NCBI GenBank assembly: GCA_944472135.2
Contig: OX235270.1
Span: 84,577,168-84,641,167, forward strand
Length of the DNA: 64,000 bases
Direction: 5' to 3'
Source: Trichobilharzia regenti
Taxonomy: Eukaryota; Platyhelminthes; Trematoda; Strigeidida; Schistosomatidae
The notes under the pieces were generated by a model. That model was not told the DNA's origin, ran no database searches, and saw nothing but the letters and a program-made list of their open reading frames with translations. Positions 58,841-64,000 of this stretch are shown here, one piece after another. Both the position numbers and the translations under genes were made by a program. The stretch's first letter is position 1, and the number at the start of each line of letters is the position of its first letter.

Positions 58841-59676
58841 AAGCGGAATATAACTGATTGTCCTAGTCGGAGGAGGAGACGCATGTGTACTGAGGATTGA
58901 AGTGAAGATGGAATTGTAAATGTCACAAGTGTACCCTAAGAAAAATAAGCGTGTATTCTACCAATTTCGTACAGAAGTATATTTCTGAAAGAACTGATAA
59001 AATAAACCGTGATACGGTGAGTAAGAAAAATGCTTTATTTAAGGGTGCTGTTTTCAACAGCCATATATCGAGTGATATACTAATTCACAGGTGGTTAGTT
59101 AGATCACAATTGGAAAAGACGTCAGTAGTGAAGAACTGCACGTCAGTTACTCAAGAAGACCACTGCTGATATAATGCACTGAAGGCAAATAATCAATGAT
59201 GTCCACGACAGTGTTTGTATACAAATTTAACTGCTCATCTGGAGCTAGTTACATAGACGCCACTCACAGGAATATATCTTTACGCATTTGTGAACATGTT
59301 CCAATTCGGTTTGGAAAAAAGGAGTAACCAAACTAATCAATGGGGTCATTTCATCTCATCAAGTGGATAGTGAACATCATATCGAAACGGATGAGTCATT
59401 TACGGTTGCATATCGATTAGCAGAAAATATCCCTTAAGCTACACAATGTGGTCTCTTGGCCAATGCTCAAGGTATGGGGATTAATAAGAATTAACGTCAC
59501 CTATTTGTGCGAAAACAGCACATTCATCCTGTTTACCCTGTCCAGCTGTAAGGTCATCAGGGACATAGTCATTTCATATTATGCCCTTCTTTTTCCTTGT
59601 CACCTCGTTTTCTTCACACGATTATCGTTATTATTATTATCTGACGACCTCTGGATATACCTTAAACTTGTGTGTA
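58841..59676 (+). repeat. Tandem array unit 3, truncated
   Basis: This is near-identical to 46624-47459 and 50784-51619, including the GIY-YIG remnant. Just after 'CTTGTGTGTA' the sequence departs from the other units and continues with a different, more diverged arrangement. The array therefore ends here. Confidence 0.88.
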
Positions 59677-59699
59677 CACTTTGTTTTGATCATTACAGT

Positions 59700-59830
59700 T
59701 TATTGTGACTATATTCAGTCTTACACATGTATCCCAATACAGATTCTGATATAATTTTCGTTTGCCTTTTCTGGTTATTTGTATTGTATTACTCATGGAT
59801 TTTTAACTGTGCAGACTGAAGAGGGTATAT
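59700..59830 (+). repeat. Penelope pseudo-LTR-like end cut inside the hammerhead core
   Basis: The segment is a diverged relative of 49540-49650 (shared 'CCCAATACAG', 'CATTTGCCTTT'-like and 'CATGGATTT' blocks). It stops right after ACTGAAGAGGG, that is, within the first ribozyme core. RTE coding sequence follows immediately. Confidence 0.55.
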
Positions 59831-61050
59831 TTCTTGACGTGAGAGCGGCATTCAATTCTGTCGACCGAGAGGCACTTTGACGATTTTTGGCTGTGAAGGG
59901 AATGTCTAGGAGCACTGACCAGGGCACTCACTTTACTAGAACTCATGCAACCATCCAGGTAAGAGCCTACGGAGAGTTGTCATCTGAGGTGGTGACAACC
60001 AGTGGTATCCGTCAGGGATGCCCACTGTTCCAACATCACTTCAATTTGATCATAGATATGCTAATGGAGTAAACCCTTGCCACCAGAAAATAATAGTGTC
60101 ATTGAGATAGAATATGCAAATGGTATAGTCCTCCCTCATAGAAGAAGACGCTGACAAAATCCCTAGTCTTCTGAACACATTGAGGAGCAGCAATCTTCGA
60201 ATGTTTGGGGTGCGATTCTCTCCCGTCAAATGTAAGGTGGTGCTATAAAACTGAACTGGACTACATCGACTACTCCTAGCTCAAAGATAAGCATGAGTGA
60301 AGCAGTTGGTGGAGCTTGTTGACCACTTCACTTATTTGGGGAGTTGCATCAGTCAGTGTCGACGCGTTGACCACTGACGAAATCTCAACACGGATACAGG
60401 GGGCTAGTTTCGCATATGTCCCTTTGTGCCATCTCTAGCGTTGACGTCATATCCAGTTAGTTGTCGATCAAAGGGTGAGTGTACTGCTAAGCAGTCCGCT
60501 CCGTCCTCATTTGTGGCTGTGAGTAAGATATAGCTATTGAAAGTGGATGACATGAAAAGCCTGACTAGCTGTCTTCGATCATAGGAGTCTGGGTTCTGTC
60601 TCCCGTCATAAGCGGTATGATAGGGTGACCAATATTCAGGTCAGACTTCGGTCGAGTTTTACGTAAGGGAAGGGGGAAATCAATCTACGAAGCTTTGAAG
60701 TTACATCTGTTGAGATGGTTAAGACATGTGTTACGAATACATCACCAACCATCGATCGCCTCCCCCGACAATGGGAAATGTTGGCTGACTGACATAGGAT
60801 GGATCAGGTTGGAAAAGATTTAGCCTAGTGGTGGTTGAACCAAAACATGGCTTCATCAGTCAATGAAATCCACAACAGTTAGTTTAAGCCAGCTAGCCAG
60901 TCACGTAGGGAGGTGTAGACTTCCTGACTGGTTGGGGTCCTCATGATGATAAAGCCAATGAACGCTGGAGACGATTGGTGACATACCTGGCTCCGAATCG
61001 TTCTGGGTGACTGGCGCAAATGCTTTCACTCTTTGTGATTCCTTGTCATA
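59825..61050 (+). pseudogene. RTE-type RT 3' half, second family, diverged copy
   Basis: The frames give LDVRAAFNSVDREAL (motif A region, near 59835), SSEVVTTSGIRQGCPLFQHH (motif B region, near 59980), a degraded ADD block near 60115 (ICKW-like) and a KCKVVL block near 60230. C-terminal blocks continue to about 61.0 kb. It is related to 47.47-48.66 kb at clearly lower identity than the units share with each other. It includes an upstream part that the array units lack. Confidence 0.75.
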
Positions 61051-61164
61051 TTCAAGAAAGGTGTATTGTTCTTCCATATTACTGTTCATTTTACCTGCTA
61101 TCTGTGTGGTATGATGGTGGGTAACACTGAATGCCTTTAGTGAATATAGTATTCGTTTTTAAAG

Positions 61165-61480
61165 AGTTTGACGGCGGATTGATATCAGTTAGAGAAACAG
61201 GAGGTACTGGACAGCTGTTTCATCCTAGTTTGGGAATCATCGGCAGTACGCACCCACCACCAGGGTTTGAACCCACGGCCTTCCGGTTACAAGGAAAGCG
61301 AGCTCGTATACAATTCAGGCACTGGGACCCGATTCAACGCCCAGCCCAAGAATTCTAACTTCTACCAATTCGTGATTTAGTGCGACGGGCACCAACTAAT
61401 GTCATCGGTGAGAAATCCATCCTCACATTTGGCTGATTGAACCTCACTGGTCACGACTTCTCATAATAACCATCCACCAC
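61165..61480 (-). mobile_element. SMalpha-like element with the best-paired hammerhead
   Basis: On the minus strand the promoter-like part (61.26-61.4 kb) precedes the ribozyme at 61250-61203. Stem I GTACTG pairs perfectly with CAGTAC. Helix III ACAGCTGT is intact and is followed by the cleavage C. GAAAC is present. The first core reads CCGATGA rather than CTGATGA, and the top pair of stem II is lost. One core substitution therefore separates it from the consensus. Confidence 0.7.
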
Positions 61481-62875
61481 TAACATTTTTATCAAGTCGT
61501 TACCATCGCGAGATTTGGAATCGAAATGCAAAAACTGCAACCTAAGCATGAAAGGAAAGATGTTGGGGCTAGATTCAAAACTGCTAATGAGTCGTGTTGG
61601 TTGCCTTTGACTGAAATTGGAACGAAAAACCAGCGGCGAAGCAGGAATTCGAACATACAGGATATCCAGAGGAGAATAAAATTAAAATAAGCTGTGTACC
61701 AATCAGTTCAATCCTTATAGGGTATTTGTGGAAAATGTATACCCTGTACACTGTTACTAGACGATTATCTGTTAGACATATGCCTATAGGAGAAATTTTA
61801 CTTGACGTTCATGGATTAAAAGTAAGGCTATCGTCTAAACGTTTGCATAAACACTCATCCTAACGATGTGTCTGTGTTACTTGTCAACAAGTGGATTTTC
61901 TAGACGTAATTAATGCTCCAAAAGCAACACAGATTAGTAGTCATTAAAAATCAAAATATTACACATATAAAAAGATTCTATTTGAAAAAATATGTGAGTA
62001 CCAACAGAATCCATATAGACATTTATCTTCCGATGTACAATAAGGTTACTAAAATAAAAAAAGATGAGGTAAAGTATTATGGCGAAATTGGTGAGTCATG
62101 AGAAGAAGAAGAATAGTGAGGCAACCAATTGACTTCATGGTACCACCAGAAGGACACACACACACTGTGCAAACGCTCGCCTTACACTATGAGCACCTGT
62201 ATTTTTAAAACAGAGAAGAGAGAGAGGTATTTAAAATACAGTATTCATAGGATGTTATACAGAGCAGAGAGTACAAAGAATTTCAGTCCACACACACACA
62301 CAGTGGAATCGGATAAAAAGTGTAATGAAGCACAATTTTAACGGTCTATAGGTCTATAGGTCGACAGCAAATATACCACATCCTTGAGATGTAAGGATTA
62401 CTGTCTTTTACTCGTCAACGAGTAGAAATAGTATTATTAAAGTAAATATAGTATAGTGCCATCATGGTTCAGATGGGAATTTCGAGGTAGATCCTGTTGG
62501 CTGCAACTAATGATTTAGAAAATTCATACAATGGTAAAGGAACATACATCCTAAATGAAAGACAGAAATTACAGAAATTTAATAACACTTTACATATTTT
62601 AATCTTGGGAACTATTCATGCACCAAAAGGGAACGGGCGGTGAGCATTGATCAAAACACTGGAATCTAACTGTTTATTTACCGAATAAAAAATCCATATT
62701 TACACAATCTGAATCTTTATTGATATGCTGTAGAATCAGGCTATGATCGTATATAATACAGGATCTGTCATATAAGATGAAAACCCTATGCAATAGCATT
62801 TCGAATCGCATAGTAAGTGTCATAGTTATCTTTTCGTAGAGTAAATATGTACGACTGGAATTCAAGAAGCACTAT
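61481..62875. other. AT-rich stretch, no gene seen
   Basis: There are several short open frames with Lys/Tyr/Ile-rich composition and a (CA)n tract near 62290-62302. Nothing has splice signals, conserved motifs or repeat relatives in the window. Confidence 0.4.
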
Positions 62876-62879
62876 GAAT

Positions 62880-63010
62880 GAATGATAATTAGATGGTTGG
62901 AGGCAATCGGCCACAGGAAGCCTTCGACCTAGGTTTCGTGCTAGTTGGCTTTCACCAATCAGTAAGGTGTATTTGCAACCTTGAAGGAACTCATGTGTCT
63001 TCTTAGATTC
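62880..63010 (+). repeat. Single arm of the fold-back element
   Basis: This matches the left arm at 7502-7606, with the shared blocks 'AGATGGTTGGAGGC' and 'TTGCAACCTTGAAGGAACTC'. The inverted partner and tRNA-like core are missing, so this is either a solo arm or a truncated copy. Confidence 0.65.
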
Positions 63011-63770
63011 GAAACAAGTGCACGGTAATGACAAGCCATCTAGCATCGCAGTCATATTGCAAACTTGACTGATAGAATTCAGCCAGCACCAAAGATAGGA
63101 TTAGACAAAATTGCACTAGTTATTGACTGGTGCCCAATCAGATGGTGATTCCCACAACCGTTGGGTGATTGACACCTTTAGCCGAGTAAATGAATATTTC
63201 ACCAGCAAAAACCAAAGAGGTGGTGAATTCTCATCGCTAACTAATTTATCAGAGCTGATGCAAATTTAACGAGTTTGTGAAGTCGTCAACACGTTCAACC
63301 ATTTGGCTCCATAACTGTAAACTAGTAGCCGATGCCGATCAGTCCCACGATATTAACCAACACCTAACTGCAGTGAGTCGCATATCAAATATGTGCCTGA
63401 AAAACTCTGCACTTTATCAGCCTCTTCATTAAAAAAAGGGCAATACGGTCTGTTTACTCTGAAACAACGGGACTTTTTCTGGTAGCAAATCACTACGTGA
63501 GACATCGAAGGGACCATTATCGCTAACCATGTCAGATGAATATAATTAATGCGTCCTAGTACAATTACTACGGATAAAGTCGCCAAATATATGTGTCGCT
63601 CAAAGCAACAATTCTTCTATCTCCAGTTTTATGCTTCCGAAAATGACAGCACTCACCTCATCGATTCCCGTTCGGGTTTCACTCGAGTGATAGGCTGGTT
63701 AACCATGGCACTCGATAAATCCGATAAATCTCCATTTTATTTTTCGGGATAATTGTTGAGTTATAGGTTC
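63011..63770. other. No confident gene
   Basis: A 67-codon open frame at 63549-63752 (plus) and an overlapping one on the minus strand cannot be told apart from chance. No repeat family was recognised. Confidence 0.35.
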
Positions 63771-64000
63771 TTCTTTGATTAATACCCAGAATTCCGTTGC
63801 TAATTCCTTCTGACCGGCCATCTGGTCTTCAATATGGAGCCAGCAACGACGACTGTCGACAAAAGTCTCAAGTAGACTGTTGGAAGTACTTTCTGTGACT
63901 CACTAAGTTTCTGACCCAATATACAGAAGAACTGACTGATCCAACCGCTGTTGAAAATCAGAATCTTCTACTTAAAAGATGAGTGCAGAAGACTTCCATC
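63771..64000 (-). mobile_element. RTE-type LINE C-terminal fragment, cut by window end
   Basis: This minus-strand sequence matches the C-terminal region of the RTE family (compare 34.98-35.2 kb: 'GGCCATCTG.TCTTCA.TAT' and 'TGAAAATC.GAAT' blocks). Both ends are incomplete, as the right side runs off the window. Confidence 0.65.

Noticed and set aside
63549..63752. 67-codon plus-strand open frame
   Set aside because: An opposing minus-strand frame of similar length overlaps it, and neither has a motif or splice context.

Overview
The window is eukaryotic, AT-rich and packed with decayed transposable elements, and it fits a digenean fluke, most likely a schistosomatid. The evidence is repeat content (SMalpha-like short elements carrying hammerhead ribozyme motifs, Penelope-like elements, RTE- and CR1-type LINEs, a gypsy gag-protease remnant, a tRNA-derived SINE) together with one confidently recognised small gene, HSBP1, split by introns. 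There are no operons, ribosome-binding sites, CRISPR arrays or other prokaryotic features. Species cannot be fixed from the sequence alone.

Layout. 0-5 kb: SMalpha-like copies and RTE 3' fragments on both strands. 5-9 kb: mostly anonymous AT-rich DNA with a tRNA-SINE and a fold-back element around a tRNA-like core. 9.5-12.3 kb: a nearly complete, decayed Penelope-like element on the minus strand, flanked by direct repeats with hammerhead-like motifs. 13.9-15.6 kb: a dispersed repeat containing about 1.15 kb of (TAAC)n; an inverted paralogue without the array lies at 19.6-20.1 kb. 16.3-23.1 kb: three phase-compatible exons of an unidentified plus-strand gene, with introns full of Penelope, SINE, LINE and RTE fragments. 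23.9-27.2 kb: a full-length but broken RTE element (minus). 28.5-29.9 kb: gypsy gag/protease remnant (minus). 30.7-31.4 kb: a candidate two-exon gene (minus) with a palindromic CRE-like site. 32.6-38 kb: two more RTE elements (minus), the first with an inverted 5' segment. 39.2-44.5 kb: two CR1-type elements, one with an inverted endonuclease segment.

44.7-45.7 kb: the HSBP1 gene, three coding exons; its second intron has AT-AC ends with U12-type donor and branch-site sequences. 46.6-59.7 kb: a near-identical tandem array of a 4160-bp unit (Penelope RT plus GIY-YIG remnants, an RTE remnant and a hammerhead-like motif). The second unit has been enlarged by a 2771-bp RTE insertion with a 10-bp target-site duplication, and by a 1.1-kb LINE insertion. 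59.7-64 kb: older RTE and SMalpha debris, then anonymous DNA.

How it fits together: the host genes look like small islands whose introns and flanks have absorbed several rounds of retrotransposition. The tandem duplication gives a dated 'before and after' record, because the empty insertion sites survive in unit 1. The tRNA-derived SINEs end in sequence resembling the tails of LINEs found in the same window, which suggests they borrow LINE machinery.
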